Origin: Chloroflexota bacterium
Lineage (GTDB): Bacteria; Chloroflexota; Limnocylindria; Limnocylindrales; CSP1-4
Assembly (NCBI GenBank): GCA_021783095.1
Contig: JAJXUG010000008.1
Location: 1-64,000 of the forward strand
Length of the DNA: 64,000 bases
Reading direction: 5' to 3'
The notes under the pieces were generated by a model. The model searched no databases. It saw nothing but the letters and a program-made list of their open reading frames with translations, and was not told the origin of the DNA. A program made the position numbers and the translations under genes. Shown here in pieces: positions 1 through 8,612 of the stretch. Every line of letters begins with the position of its first letter. Position 1 is the stretch's first letter.

Positions 1-122
1 AGCAACCGGGGCGGGCACCAGGCAGCTTCCGCGACATCATCCCCTCGAACCGGGCGACCTCATCCCGGACGCGCCCGAGCCTGCCCGTCAGCCCCTCAGA
101 ACGCGCGTTTCACACCAGCCAC

Positions 123-935
123 CTAGGCCCGCTTGATGACCTTCCAGATCTCCTCGGCCGGCCACTTCGTCGCCCAGTCCGAGCCCTTCGGCATCCAGCG
201 TGAGGTGGCATCAGCCGGCGTCTGTGGCTCCAGCATCTCGAGGATCTCGAACCCCGAGGCCGTGAACAGCCGGATCCACTCGCCGTGCGCCGGGTGGAAC
301 TCGACCGACGTGTCGCCCGGCCACGTGATCCGGCTCGAGCCGAACTGGGGCCGCAGCAGTCGCTCCGTGGGGGGCTCGGTCTCGTCGTCCGGCGACGCGA
401 GGTAGAACACGAAGCCGTTGGTCAGGACGTGGAGCCGGCCGCCGGGCCGCAGCAGCCGCGCCGCCTCCGGGACCCAGAGCACCGGGTCGGCCCACAGGAC
501 CGCGCCGTACTCGCTGATCGCGAAGTCGAACGAGGCGTCGGGGTAGGGGACCCGCTCCGCGTTGCCCAGCAGGATCGGGAAGTCCAGGCCGTGCTCGTGC
601 TGGAGGCGGGCCGCGGTCTCGAGTTGGCGGGGCGAGTTGTCGATGCCGACGGGCCGCGCGCCGCGACGCGCCATCCAGGCCGAGACGTAGGCCGTGCCGC
701 AGCCGAGCTCGATCGCGTCCTTGCCGGCCAGGTCGTCGGGGAGCATTCGGAGCTCGGCCTCGGGCAGCCCGAAGATGCCCCACCGCTCCTCGCCCGGCGC
801 CAGACGCCACGAGCGCTCGCCGGGCTCGACGAACCGCTCGGCGTAGAGGTCCCAGGCGGCGCGGTTGGCCGCGACGTGCTGAGGCAGGGCTTCTGAATCC
901 CCCTGGGTCTCGGCGGTCGAACGATCCGTGCCCAC
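123..935 (-). CDS. class I SAM-dependent methyltransferase
   Basis: A 270-residue Rossmann-type methyltransferase. The SAM-binding motif I ELGCG lies near residues 76-80 after a short helical lead-in, followed by an acidic strand end (VGIDNS) and a DASFDF motif typical of the Methyltransf_11/25 group. The C-terminal part (WPAEEIWKVIKR) is of the kind seen in small-molecule methyltransferases; the substrate cannot be read from sequence. I chose the GTG at 935 because a GGGAGG-like ribosome site precedes it and because it begins one base after the stop of the upstream LLM gene. A longer reading from 1046 would run through that gene in another frame. The two genes are very likely co-transcribed. 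Confidence 0.85.
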   Translation of the reverse strand: MGTDRSTAETQGDSEALPQHVAANRAAWDLYAERFVEPGERSWRLAPGEERWGIFGLPEAELRMLPDDLAGKDAIELGCGTAYVSAWMARRGARPVGIDNSPRQLETAARLQHEHGLDFPILLGNAERVPYPDASFDFAISEYGAVLWADPVLWVPEAARLLRPGGRLHVLTNGFVFYLASPDDETEPPTERLLRPQFGSSRITWPGDTSVEFHPAHGEWIRLFTASGFEILEMLEPQTPADATSRWMPKGSDWATKWPAEEIWKVIKRA

Positions 936-936
936 C

Positions 937-1842
937 TCAGCCTCCCCGGTGCTTGGCGGCGGCCGCCGCCAGCAGTTCCACGAGCCGCGTGCTGTTCGGC
1001 CGCAAGTCGAACTGGACGTGCCCGACACCAAGGTCGCGCCAGGCATCGAGCGCCCGGGCCACCGCGTCCAGGTCGGGCGGCAGCGCGTCGGCGGTGATCG
1101 GCCGGCCCTCTGCGGGCGCCTCGCTGTCGATCACCAGGCCCGCCGTCACCTCGAGCGTCGCCGGGTCCCGGCCCTCGGCCTCGCAGGCGGCGACCAGCTG
1201 GGCGCGCCGCGTGTGGAACCGCTCGGTGGGAACGCCGAACCAGGCGGCATTCCACGAATCGGCATGGCGGGCGGTCAACCGCATCATGCGCTCGCCCTTG
1301 GAAGCGATGAGCACCGGCATCCGCCCGGGCAGTCGCGTCGGGCGGGGCGGCGGCGGCAGGACCACGGCGTCCTGCGCGTGATGCCACTGGCCGTGGAAGG
1401 TGACGCGCTCGCCGCGGACCAGCGGCAGCATGACGGCGAGGAACTCCTCGAACCGGCCCACGCGATGGTCGAACGGGTAGCCGAAGGCTTCGTACTCCGG
1501 TTCGTGCCACCCGGCGCCGAGGCCCAGGGTCAGTCGACCGTCCGACACCTCGTCGATCGCGACCGCCATCTTGGCCGTGACGCCCGGCGACCGGAACCCC
1601 GTCCCGAGCACGATCGTGCCGAGCTCGATCCGGCTCGTCACCGCGGCGACCGCCGCCAGGATCGCGAGGGAATCGTGGGGCCCATCCTCCTCGCCGGGAG
1701 CACGGTACAGGAGGTGGTCGTAGGCCCACACACTGTCGAGCCCGGCCTGTTCCGCTGTGATCGCCACGTCGCGGATCGTGGACCAGCGCGACGCCCCGGG
1801 TCCGTCGTTGTCGTTGAGGGGAAGCACAGAGCCGATCTTCAT
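937..1842 (-). CDS. LLM class (luciferase-like) F420-dependent oxidoreductase
   Basis: A 301-residue TIM-barrel flavin/F420 oxidoreductase of the bacterial luciferase-like superfamily. It shows the usual N-terminal strand (MKIGSVLPL), the SVWAYDHL segment near residue 40, TSRIELGTIVLG, and the DGRLTLGLGAGWHEPEYEAFG block that marks the F420-dependent LLM branch. Family members reduce or oxidise small organics with F420 or FMN; the substrate is unknown. The start has no Shine-Dalgarno. Instead a TAGCAT hexamer on the minus strand (1854-1849) sits six bases upstream of the ATG, suggesting a leaderless message. The downstream methyltransferase follows after one base. Confidence 0.88.
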   Translation of the reverse strand: MKIGSVLPLNDNDGPGASRWSTIRDVAITAEQAGLDSVWAYDHLLYRAPGEEDGPHDSLAILAAVAAVTSRIELGTIVLGTGFRSPGVTAKMAVAIDEVSDGRLTLGLGAGWHEPEYEAFGYPFDHRVGRFEEFLAVMLPLVRGERVTFHGQWHHAQDAVVLPPPPRPTRLPGRMPVLIASKGERMMRLTARHADSWNAAWFGVPTERFHTRRAQLVAACEAEGRDPATLEVTAGLVIDSEAPAEGRPITADALPPDLDAVARALDAWRDLGVGHVQFDLRPNSTRLVELLAAAAAKHRGG

Positions 1843-1892
1843 GCCCCCATGCTACGGGGTCAGGGGCGGCCCTCATCCCCGACAATGGGCGG

Positions 1893-2789
1893 GTGACCGT
1901 CTCGCCACGCCCCGCCGCCCGCATCGACCCGCGCCTCCTGGCCGGGATCGCGTTGGCGGTCATCATGTGGGTGCTGGTGATCGCCTGGTCGGATCCCACG
2001 GTCAACGCGACCCAACCCTGGAACGGCCAGCCGGTCACCGCCCAGGACGCCCGCTCCTACTACGGGTTCAACTACGCGGACCTGTACGCCGGCCGCACCG
2101 ACTGGAACGCCATCGGCGCCTACCCCTACTCGCCGGCCTTCGCCCAGCTCCTGGCCCCGCTCAACCTCCTGCCGTGGACGCTGTTCGTGGCGGCCTGGAC
2201 CGCGATCCTGATCGCCGCCGTCTGGTTTCTGACCGGGCCGGAGTACCTCCTGCTCGGCCTGGTGGTGGGCGCCATGGAGATCGCGGGCGGCAACGTCTCG
2301 CTCCTGCTCGCGCTCGCGATCGTCAAGGGGTTCCGCCACCCATGGACCTGGGCGTTCCTGCTGCTGACCAAGATCACGCCCGGGGTGGGGCTGCTGTGGT
2401 TCGCCCTGCGGCGCGAGTGGCGCGCGCTGGCGATCGCGATCGGGGCCACGGCGGTGGTCGCGGCCGTCTCGTATCTGCTCATGCCGCAGGCGTGGCGCGA
2501 CTGGATCGACCTGCTTCGCGGCAACACGGGCAAGGGCGGCACCTGGGCCGCGATCCCCATCCCGCTGCTGGTCCGTGGGCCCATCGGCGTGGCGCTGATC
2601 GTCTGGGGCGCGCGCCGGAACCAGCGCTGGACGGTGCCGGTGGGCGCAATGCTGGCGCTGCCCGCGCTGTGGTACGGGTCGCTCTCGATGCTGCTGGCCG
2701 TGATCCCCCTGACCACGCGCGGGGAGCGAGCCCGGGCGTGGGCGCGCCTGCGCGCGGCCGCGATCCGGACGCCCGTCCCGCGCGCCTGA
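1893..2789 (+). CDS. GT87/DUF2029-like polytopic membrane glycosyltransferase
   Basis: A 298-residue membrane protein with about seven to eight hydrophobic segments. After an N-terminal helix it has a periplasmic-type loop with a DLY...TDWNAIGAYPYSPAFAQLLAPL stretch, the layout of GT87/DUF2029 polyprenyl-phosphate-mannose-dependent mannosyltransferases (short acidic loop after TM1, then Y-Y-P-P-like residues). It is shorter than the usual 380-450 residues, so it may be a reduced or related family. It begins with GTG six bases after a GACAAT hexamer (1881-1886) and has no Shine-Dalgarno. It is divergent from the LLM gene, with 50 bp between the starts. Confidence 0.65.
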   Translation: MTVSPRPAARIDPRLLAGIALAVIMWVLVIAWSDPTVNATQPWNGQPVTAQDARSYYGFNYADLYAGRTDWNAIGAYPYSPAFAQLLAPLNLLPWTLFVAAWTAILIAAVWFLTGPEYLLLGLVVGAMEIAGGNVSLLLALAIVKGFRHPWTWAFLLLTKITPGVGLLWFALRREWRALAIAIGATAVVAAVSYLLMPQAWRDWIDLLRGNTGKGGTWAAIPIPLLVRGPIGVALIVWGARRNQRWTVPVGAMLALPALWYGSLSMLLAVIPLTTRGERARAWARLRAAAIRTPVPRA

Positions 2790-2800
2790 CACGGCGGCCG

Positions 2801-2844
2801 GCGGCGCAGCGCCGCGCAACCGGACGCGCCGCCCAAGCGGCGCG
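2801..2844. terminator. two GC-rich hairpins between convergent genes
   Basis: Two perfect inverted repeats lie in the 72-bp gap between convergent genes. GCGGCGC/GCGCCGC is at 2801-2815, and CGCGCCGC/GCGGCGCG is at 2825-2844 with a CCAA loop. There is no T tract, which is common for terminators in very high-GC genomes. A bidirectional terminator role is inferred from position. Confidence 0.5.
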
Positions 2845-2861
2845 GGCATCGGGGGCCGAGA

Positions 2862-4070
2862 TCAGCCCCCGGCAGCGACCACCGCGGCCAGCGCGTCGGC
2901 GAACGGGTCGAGGTTGGCGCTCGTGAAGCCGGCCACGTTGATCCGCCCCTTGCCGACGACGTAGACGCCGTGCCCGTCGCGGAGCTGCGCGACCTGGTGG
3001 GTCGACAGGCCCAGCAGCGCGAACATGCCGCGCTGCGTGGCGATGCCGCTCCAGTCCCCCGGGACCCGCCGGGCCTCGAGGGCGGCGACCACCGCGCGCC
3101 GATTGCCCTTGATCCGCGACCGCATCCCGGCCAGCTCGACCTCCCAGCGCGGGCGCAGCTCGGCGTCGCCGAGAATCGTGCGGACGATGTCTGCGCCGTG
3201 GGCGGGCGGGTTCGAGTAGTTGACGCGGATCGCCGCCTTGACATGCGACTGGGCGGCGCTGGCGTCCGCAGCGGAGCGGGCGATCAGGAGCATGGCGCCG
3301 ACTCGCTCCGAGTAGAGCGAGAACGTCTTGGAGAACGACGTGGAGACCAGCAGCTCGGCGCCCGGCCGGACCAGCTCCATCAGGCCCGCGGCATCCTCGC
3401 GCAGCCCGTCGCCGAAGCCCTGGTAGGCGAGGTCCACCAGTGGCAGGAGCCGTCGCTCCTCCACGAGGTCGCCGATCCGTCGCCAGAGCTGGGGCGAGGG
3501 GTCGACGCCCGTCGGGTTGTGGCAGGCGCCGTGGAGCAGGACGATGTCGCCCGGGCTCGCCTGCCCAAGGGCCGCGAGCATGGGCTCCTCGTCGATCCGG
3601 CGGCCGGCCGGATCGGTGTACGGGTAGGTGCGGACCCTGAAGCCGGCGGCCTGGAACATGGCCGGATGGTTGGGCCAGGTTGGCTCGCTCATCCACAACG
3701 TCTCTGACGCGCCGGTCTGGCGCAGGAGGTCGGCCGCCACCCGGAGCCCACCGGTGCCGCCCGGGGTCTGCGTCGCCAGCGCCCGGCCCGACACCACCGC
3801 CTCGTGGTCCTTGCCCAGCACGAGCTCCCGAACCAGCTCGCGGTAGGCGAGCTCGCCGTCGATGGGCCGGTACAGCTTGGTCGCGGCCCCCTCCGCCAGG
3901 CGTCGCTCCGCCTCGATCACGGTGGCGAGCAGGGGGGTCTTGCCCGTCTCGTCCACGAACACGCCGGCCGAGAGGTTGACCTTGTTCGGGCGCGGATCGT
4001 TGCGGAACGCCTCGGCGAGGCCGAGGATCGGGTCGGGCGGTGCGGCGACGCGGGCGAAGGACGGGAGCAT
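2862..4070 (-). CDS. aspartate/aromatic aminotransferase (class I PLP)
   Basis: A 402-residue fold-type I PLP enzyme of the AspC/TyrB type. It opens with the family N-terminus (PPDPILGLAEAFRNDPRP.KVNLSAGVF) and has the substrate-loop segment YRPIDGELAYRELV, the HGACHNPTGVDP motif with the PLP-contacting Asn, and VDLAYQGFGDGL. The Schiff-base lysine is K248 in STSFSKTFSLYSERVG. The C-terminal NVAGFTSANLD corresponds to the carboxylate-binding region. It should transfer amino groups between aspartate or aromatic amino acids and 2-oxoglutarate. It stands alone, convergent with the GT87-like gene. Confidence 0.93.
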   Translation of the reverse strand: MLPSFARVAAPPDPILGLAEAFRNDPRPNKVNLSAGVFVDETGKTPLLATVIEAERRLAEGAATKLYRPIDGELAYRELVRELVLGKDHEAVVSGRALATQTPGGTGGLRVAADLLRQTGASETLWMSEPTWPNHPAMFQAAGFRVRTYPYTDPAGRRIDEEPMLAALGQASPGDIVLLHGACHNPTGVDPSPQLWRRIGDLVEERRLLPLVDLAYQGFGDGLREDAAGLMELVRPGAELLVSTSFSKTFSLYSERVGAMLLIARSAADASAAQSHVKAAIRVNYSNPPAHGADIVRTILGDAELRPRWEVELAGMRSRIKGNRRAVVAALEARRVPGDWSGIATQRGMFALLGLSTHQVAQLRDGHGVYVVGKGRINVAGFTSANLDPFADALAAVVAAGG

Positions 4071-4153
4071 GGGAAGACCTCGACGCAGGGCTCAGGGGGG
4101 CGCCAGCAGGACTCTACACGGATGGCCCGGTTGCGGGCGAGTGGCGGGCGCCC

Positions 4154-4600
4154 TCAGGGCGCGGCGGCCCTCCCCAGCACGGCGCCGATCCTGTAGGTGA
4201 TCAGGGACGCGGCGAGTCCGACACCGACCTGGCGGGCGCCGACCAGCAACGCCGGCCGGTGCGTGAGCGTCGACACGGCCGCACCCACAGCGAACAGCGC
4301 CGCCATCGACAGTGCGAGCGCGCCCCAGAAGGCGGCGGACCCGGTGGACACGAAGTAGGGGCTCGTGCTGGCTGCGGACGCTGATGTCCTCGCCCATGGC
4401 CATCGAGAAGGCGCCCGCCAGCAGGCCTGCGACGCCGGCGATCAGCACGGTGCGGCCGTTGTTGGACGCGGCGCCCACGCCCATGATCAGCGCGAGGTTG
4501 CTGACCAGGCCATCCGACGCGCCGAACACGACCGGCCGGACGATCGATGCGCCGGGCGTGTCGTGCGGGCTCTCGTTCGAGGAGCGATGAGCAGCGGGCG
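4154..4600 (-). pseudogene. VIT1/CCC1 family metal transporter, internal deletion and frameshift
   Basis: The first part (about 4530-4375) reads FGASDGLVSNLALIMGVGAAS...GVAGLLAGAFSMAMGE.ISVRSQ, the signature first two membrane helices of VIT1/CCC1 iron/manganese transporters. It then jumps, in a different frame, to PYFVSTGSAAFWGALALSM...ALFAVGA...ARQVGVGLAASLITYRIGAVLG (4355-4154), which is the end of the same family. The roughly 100 residues between them (the cytosolic metal-binding domain and part of a helix) are missing. No ATG precedes the N-terminal part in frame. I read this as a decayed gene and not as a small functional protein. Confidence 0.8.
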
Positions 4601-4660
4601 CGGCGTGAGCCCAACCACGACACGGCGGCGGACCTCCAGGGGGGCGGGGCTCGAGGGGTC

Positions 4661-4710
4661 GATTGTCGCCTCGCCGGCCGTTCGGGGGCGCGTCGGGGGC
4701 GGCGACAATC
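4661..4710. repeat. 10-bp inverted repeat upstream of the glutaredoxin gene
   Basis: GATTGTCGCC at 4661-4670 is matched by its exact reverse complement GGCGACAATC at 4701-4710, about 50 bp before the glutaredoxin start. It may be an operator or a hairpin; the function is unknown. Confidence 0.45.
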
Positions 4711-4759
4711 CTCCCATTGGCCCTCGGCGTCAGCCCCGGACCTGCCCGACAATCAGGGC

Positions 4760-5041
4760 ATGACCGTCACGCACCCCATCGCCAATTCCGCCACCCTCAT
4801 CGTCTACGGCGCCGACTGGTGCCCCGACTGCCGCCGCTCCAAGCGGCTCCTCGCAGAGCGCGAGATCCGCTACACGTGGGTGGACGTCGCCGCCCAGCCG
4901 GAGATCCGGGCCGAGCTGGCCGCGAATGGCTACCCCGCGATCCCCGTGATCGTCCTGCCCGCCGGCGGCATCCTGATGGAGCCGTCCGACGACGAGCTCA
5001 ACGCCGCGCTGGACGCGCCTCCGACGGTGGCGACGGTCTGA
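4760..5041 (+). CDS. glutaredoxin-like protein
   Basis: A 93-residue thioredoxin-fold protein. The active-site motif YGADWCPDCRRSK is near residues 17-29, and a cis-proline region GYPAIPVIVLP follows about 40 residues later, as in glutaredoxins and mycoredoxins. CPDC instead of CPYC is a variant seen in the NrdH/mycoredoxin neighbourhood; electron donor and targets are not evident. The ATG at 4760 lies six bases after GACAAT (4748-4753) with no Shine-Dalgarno, so translation is probably leaderless; a longer reading upstream has no family similarity. Confidence 0.85.
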   Translation: MTVTHPIANSATLIVYGADWCPDCRRSKRLLAEREIRYTWVDVAAQPEIRAELAANGYPAIPVIVLPAGGILMEPSDDELNAALDAPPTVATV

Positions 5042-5071
5042 TCTCCCGGACGCCGGCCAGACGGGGAGGAT

Positions 5072-5434
5072 CTACTCGCTCTCGGCGTCGTCGAGCTCGA
5101 GCAGCAGCTCGTAGGACGCGTCGCCCAAGAAGGCCCGGACGGACGCCTCGGTCTCGGCGGTCACGTCCACGGGGGCCTCGCCGTCGTCCTCGTCCGCCTC
5201 GACGTCGCCGCCCGCGAGCACGCTCATCACGCGCGACGGCGTGGGCTCCACGGCCCACTCGTCGCCGGTCTCGGGGTCAACGTCGAAGAACGACACGGCG
5301 TCGATCTCGTAGACCGCGCCGTCGGGGCGCGTCAGCGTGCACGCCCACGAGTCCTCGTCGTCCACGGGGCGGATGGTCAGCGACAGGCCGAGCGAGCGGA
5401 ACAGCTCGCCGAGCGTGGCGGGTGAGTCGGTCAT
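5072..5434 (-). CDS. hypothetical acidic protein
   Basis: A 120-residue, strongly acidic protein with no membrane segment or signal peptide. The first half alternates short strands (LSLTIRPVDDEDSWACTL, GAVYEIDAVSFFDVDPETG); the second half contains a DVEADEDDGEAP acidic run and a helical end (SYELLLELDDAESE). A GAGGAC ribosome site precedes the ATG. I do not recognise the family. It is convergent with the glutaredoxin gene. Confidence 0.6.
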   Translation of the reverse strand: MTDSPATLGELFRSLGLSLTIRPVDDEDSWACTLTRPDGAVYEIDAVSFFDVDPETGDEWAVEPTPSRVMSVLAGGDVEADEDDGEAPVDVTAETEASVRAFLGDASYELLLELDDAESE

Positions 5435-5571
5435 GGGGAGTCGTCCTCGCGCGGGATGGTGCGCCGAGCGTAGCGCGTGTGGCGCAGGGCCGTGCGGCGC
5501 GCCGGTCGCATTTCGTCGAGCGGGTCGCCCCAGCTCCTCGACGGCGCCCGGCCGGCCGCTATCCTTGCGCG

Positions 5572-6876
5572 ATGACGCACGACACCCAGGTGGCCGTCAT
5601 CGGCCTCGGCTACGTCGGCCTGCCGCTCGCCATCGCGTTCGCGGAAGCCGGCCTCAACGTCGAGGGCATCGACGCCTCCGCCCGTCGGATCGCCGAGCTG
5701 GCGTCGCGCCACTCGCCCATCGACGACATCACCGACGAGCGGCTGGGCTCGGCGCTCGACGGCCGGCTTCGCCTGTCGGTCCCTGCCGAGGCCGCCGTCT
5801 CCGCCGCCGACGCCGTGTTCATCTGCGTGCCCACGCCGGTCACCGGCACCAAGGACCCGGACCTCGGCCCGGTCCTCTCGGCGGGGCGGCTGATCCGCGA
5901 CCACCTGCGCGCCGGGCAGCTCGTCATCCTCCAGTCCACGACCTTCCCCGGCACCACCATGGGGCCGCTCCGGGAGGTGCTCGAGGAGGGTGGCCTCCGG
6001 GCAGGCGCCGACTTCGACCTCGCCTTCGCGCCGGAGCGCGTCAACCCCGGTGACCCGGCGTCGGCGTCGCGCGGCGTGCCGCGGCTGGTCGGCGGCTCGA
6101 CGCCGGCGGCCACGGACCGCGCGGCGGCCCTGCTGGGCCGAATCAACGACCGGGTGCTCACGCTCTCCTCGCCCGACGCCGCCGAGATGGCGAAGCTGCT
6201 CGAGAACACGTTCCGCAACGTCAACATCGCGTTCGTCAACCAGCTCGCGCTGCTGTGCGAGCGGATGGGCCTCGACGTCTGGGAGGTCATCGACGCAGCC
6301 GCGACCAAGCCCTTCGGCTTCATGCGGTTCACCCCCGGCCCGGGCGTCGGCGGGCACTGCATCCCGGTCGACCCCTACTACCTGTCGTGGCGGGCGCGGG
6401 AGTTCGACTTCACCGACCGCTTCATCGAGCTCGCGGGCGACATCAACTTCGCGATGCCGCGCCACGTGGTGGACCTGACCGCCGAGGCGCTCAACGAGCG
6501 CAGCAAGGCGCTCAGGGGCTCCCGCGTGGGTGTGATCGGCGTCGCGTTCAAGCCCAACGTGCACGACCCGCGCAACTCGCCGGCCGGCGCGGTGCTCGCG
6601 CTCCTCGCCGAGCGCGGCGCCGAGGTCCGGTACCACGACCCGCACGTGCCCGAGTACCGCGACGATGCGGGCGGGGTCCACACTGGCGTGGGCCTCGACG
6701 CGCTGCTCCACTGGGCCGACGTGCTGGTGGTGGTGACCGCCCACCGGAACGTCGAGTGGGATCACCTCTACGCGAACGCCGAGCTCGTGGTGGACACCGT
6801 CAACTCGTCGCTTGGGCGGGCCGTGAAGCCGAAGCAGGTGTTGCGCCTGGGCGCGGGGTGGTCCACGGGCGGGTGA
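5572..6876 (+). CDS. UDP-N-acetyl-D-mannosamine/glucosamine 6-dehydrogenase family protein
   Basis: A 434-residue nucleotide-sugar dehydrogenase (WecC/WbpA/TviB type). It has the N-terminal NAD-binding VAVIGLGYVGLPL (glycines at 11, 13 and 16), the middle domain with ENTFRNVNIAFVNQLALLCE, the catalytic cysteine C263 in GVGGHCIPVDPYYL, and the C-terminal UDP-binding domain (GVAFKPNVHDPRNSPA). The family oxidises C6 of UDP-HexNAc to a uronate for capsule or cell-surface polysaccharide. The ATG at 5572 is six bases after TATCCT (5560-5565), so it is probably leaderless. No other polysaccharide genes flank it. Confidence 0.9.
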   Translation: MTHDTQVAVIGLGYVGLPLAIAFAEAGLNVEGIDASARRIAELASRHSPIDDITDERLGSALDGRLRLSVPAEAAVSAADAVFICVPTPVTGTKDPDLGPVLSAGRLIRDHLRAGQLVILQSTTFPGTTMGPLREVLEEGGLRAGADFDLAFAPERVNPGDPASASRGVPRLVGGSTPAATDRAAALLGRINDRVLTLSSPDAAEMAKLLENTFRNVNIAFVNQLALLCERMGLDVWEVIDAAATKPFGFMRFTPGPGVGGHCIPVDPYYLSWRAREFDFTDRFIELAGDINFAMPRHVVDLTAEALNERSKALRGSRVGVIGVAFKPNVHDPRNSPAGAVLALLAERGAEVRYHDPHVPEYRDDAGGVHTGVGLDALLHWADVLVVVTAHRNVEWDHLYANAELVVDTVNSSLGRAVKPKQVLRLGAGWSTGG

Positions 6877-6928
6877 TCTCGGAGCGCGCCCGGGGCGTCC
6901 GTCCGTGCACTCCGGGCGGGCTCAACCC

Positions 6929-7073
6929 CAGACACTCGGCACGGGAGTGTTGGACGGGCTGCGGTTCTCAGACACTCGCCCCCTGAGTATCAGGGCGCCC
7001 AGGGTTCCCAGACACTCGCGAGCCGCGTGAACGGGAACGCGAGGTCGCCGAGCACTCGTGCGGCGAGTGTCTG
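6929..7073. repeat. four CACTC-N7-GAGTG palindromes, three at exact 40-bp period
   Basis: The 314-bp gap 6877-7190 contains CAGACACTCG at 6929, 6969 and 7009 (exactly 40 bp apart) and its reverse complement CGAGTGTCTG at 7064-7073. In each copy a second arm follows seven bases after CACTC: GAGTG in copies 1 and 4, GAGTA in copy 2, GCGTG in copy 3. I see no gene here. Confidence 0.7.
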
Positions 7074-7190
7074 GGAAACGCTCCTGCCTGAAGCGCCGCC
7101 TCACGCGCGCGGCGCCGCGCACCTCGAGCCGGACCCTGCGCCAGACGGGACGTCGACTCGCGCAGTGAGCGCCACGCGTAGATTCGGGAC

Positions 7191-8582
7191 GTGACTGACT
7201 ACCGCCCGATCTCCTACTGGCTCGAGACCGCCAACGACGACCTGACGCCCCGCGCGCCGCTCGACGGCAGCACCGACGCGGACGTCGCCATCCTGGGCGC
7301 CGGGTTGACTGGTCTGTGGACCGCCTACTACCTGCGCCGCGCGGACCCGACCCTGCGGATCGTCGTCGTCGAGCGCGACATCGCGGGCTTCGGCGCCTCG
7401 GGGCGCAACGGGGCCTGGTGCGCGCCGGACCTCAACATCTCGATCAGCCGCCTCGCCAGGCTCCACGGCGATGACGCCGCGCGCCGGATGCAGCAGGCGA
7501 CCTACGACGCCGTGGACGAGGTGGGCCGCGCGACAGCCGCCGAGGGCATCGACGCCGGGTTCCACAAGGGCGGCGAGATCATCGTGGCGCGCGGGCCGCA
7601 GGGCGTGCCGTCACTCCAGGACTCGCTCGAGGAGTATCGGCGCTTCGGCTTCGGCGCCCGCTACCGGATCGTCGGCGGCGACGAGCTCGCGCCGCGGATC
7701 CGCATCGCGGGCACGGTCAAGGCGCTCGTGTCCGACGATGCGGCGGTCGTCCACCCCGGGCGCCTCACGCGCGGGCTGGCGCGCCTGCTCGAGCGCGACG
7801 GCGTCCGGATCGTCGAGGGCACCCCCGTCACGAAGATCCGCCTGAAGGACCGGACCGGCAAGGCAGCCCTCGTCACGCCGATGGGCGACGTCCGGGCGCC
7901 GGTCATCGTCCTCGCGGGCGAGGCGTACCTCTCCCAGTTGGAGCAGTTCCACCGTCAGCTCGTCCCGCTGTGGTCGCTCATCGTGCTGACCGAGCCCATC
8001 AGCGAGGAGGCGTGGGCCGAGATCGGCTGGCAGGGCAGGGAAGTCGTGGCCTCGACCCGGCTCTCGATCGACTACCTCTCGCGCACGGAGGACGGCCGCA
8101 TCCTGTTCGGCGGGCGGGGCGCACCGTACCGTTTCGGCTCGCCGATCAGGCTCGAGTACGACCTGCACGCGCCGACGCACGAGCGCCTCCGCGGCTTCGT
8201 CCGGGAGTGGTTCCCATCGCTGCGCGGCGTGCAGTTCACGCACGCCTGGGGCGGGCCGCTGGGGATGCCCCGCGACTGGCATCCGACGATGGCGTTCGAC
8301 CCGGCCACCGGCCTCGCCACGTCGCGCGGCTACATCGGCCACGGCGTGTCCACGACGAACCTCGGCGGGCGCGTGCTGACCGACCTGATCCTCGGGCGCA
8401 AGACGCCGCTCACCGAGCTGCCGCTGGTCAACCACCGCTCGCCCAACTGGGAGCCGGAGCCGTTGCGCTGGCTCGGCGTGCGGTATGCGCAGTGGGCGAT
8501 GGGCCGGCTCGACGACAAGATCAGCCGAACCGGCAAGCCGCCCAGCGGGAAGAGCCTCGCCGAGCGGATCGCGTCGCACTGA
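7191..8582 (+). CDS. FAD-dependent oxidoreductase, DAO family
   Basis: A 463-residue flavoprotein of the D-amino-acid oxidase/glycine oxidase superfamily. The FAD-binding ADVAILGAGLTGLWTAYYL lies at residues 30-48, followed by an acidic strand end (VVVERDIAGFGASGRNGAWC) and a C-terminal GYIGHGVSTTNLGGRVLTDL that contacts FAD. The arrangement resembles gamma-glutamylputrescine oxidase-like enzymes, which oxidise amines; the substrate is inferred only at family level. The GTG start is six bases after TAGATT (7179-7184), with no Shine-Dalgarno. Confidence 0.87.
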   Translation: MTDYRPISYWLETANDDLTPRAPLDGSTDADVAILGAGLTGLWTAYYLRRADPTLRIVVVERDIAGFGASGRNGAWCAPDLNISISRLARLHGDDAARRMQQATYDAVDEVGRATAAEGIDAGFHKGGEIIVARGPQGVPSLQDSLEEYRRFGFGARYRIVGGDELAPRIRIAGTVKALVSDDAAVVHPGRLTRGLARLLERDGVRIVEGTPVTKIRLKDRTGKAALVTPMGDVRAPVIVLAGEAYLSQLEQFHRQLVPLWSLIVLTEPISEEAWAEIGWQGREVVASTRLSIDYLSRTEDGRILFGGRGAPYRFGSPIRLEYDLHAPTHERLRGFVREWFPSLRGVQFTHAWGGPLGMPRDWHPTMAFDPATGLATSRGYIGHGVSTTNLGGRVLTDLILGRKTPLTELPLVNHRSPNWEPEPLRWLGVRYAQWAMGRLDDKISRTGKPPSGKSLAERIASH

Positions 8583-8612
8583 CGGCGTCGACAGGCGGCC
8601 AACGCCCCGAAC

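Noticed and set aside
6929..7048. Short CRISPR array (40-bp period)
   Set aside because: Only 10 bp are shared between units, each unit is an internal palindrome, and there are just three copies with no cas genes.
6929..7073. CIRCE heat-shock operator
   Set aside because: CACTC...GAGTG looks similar, but CIRCE needs TTAGCACTC-N9-GAGTGCTAA; the spacer and outer bases differ, and no chaperone gene is near.
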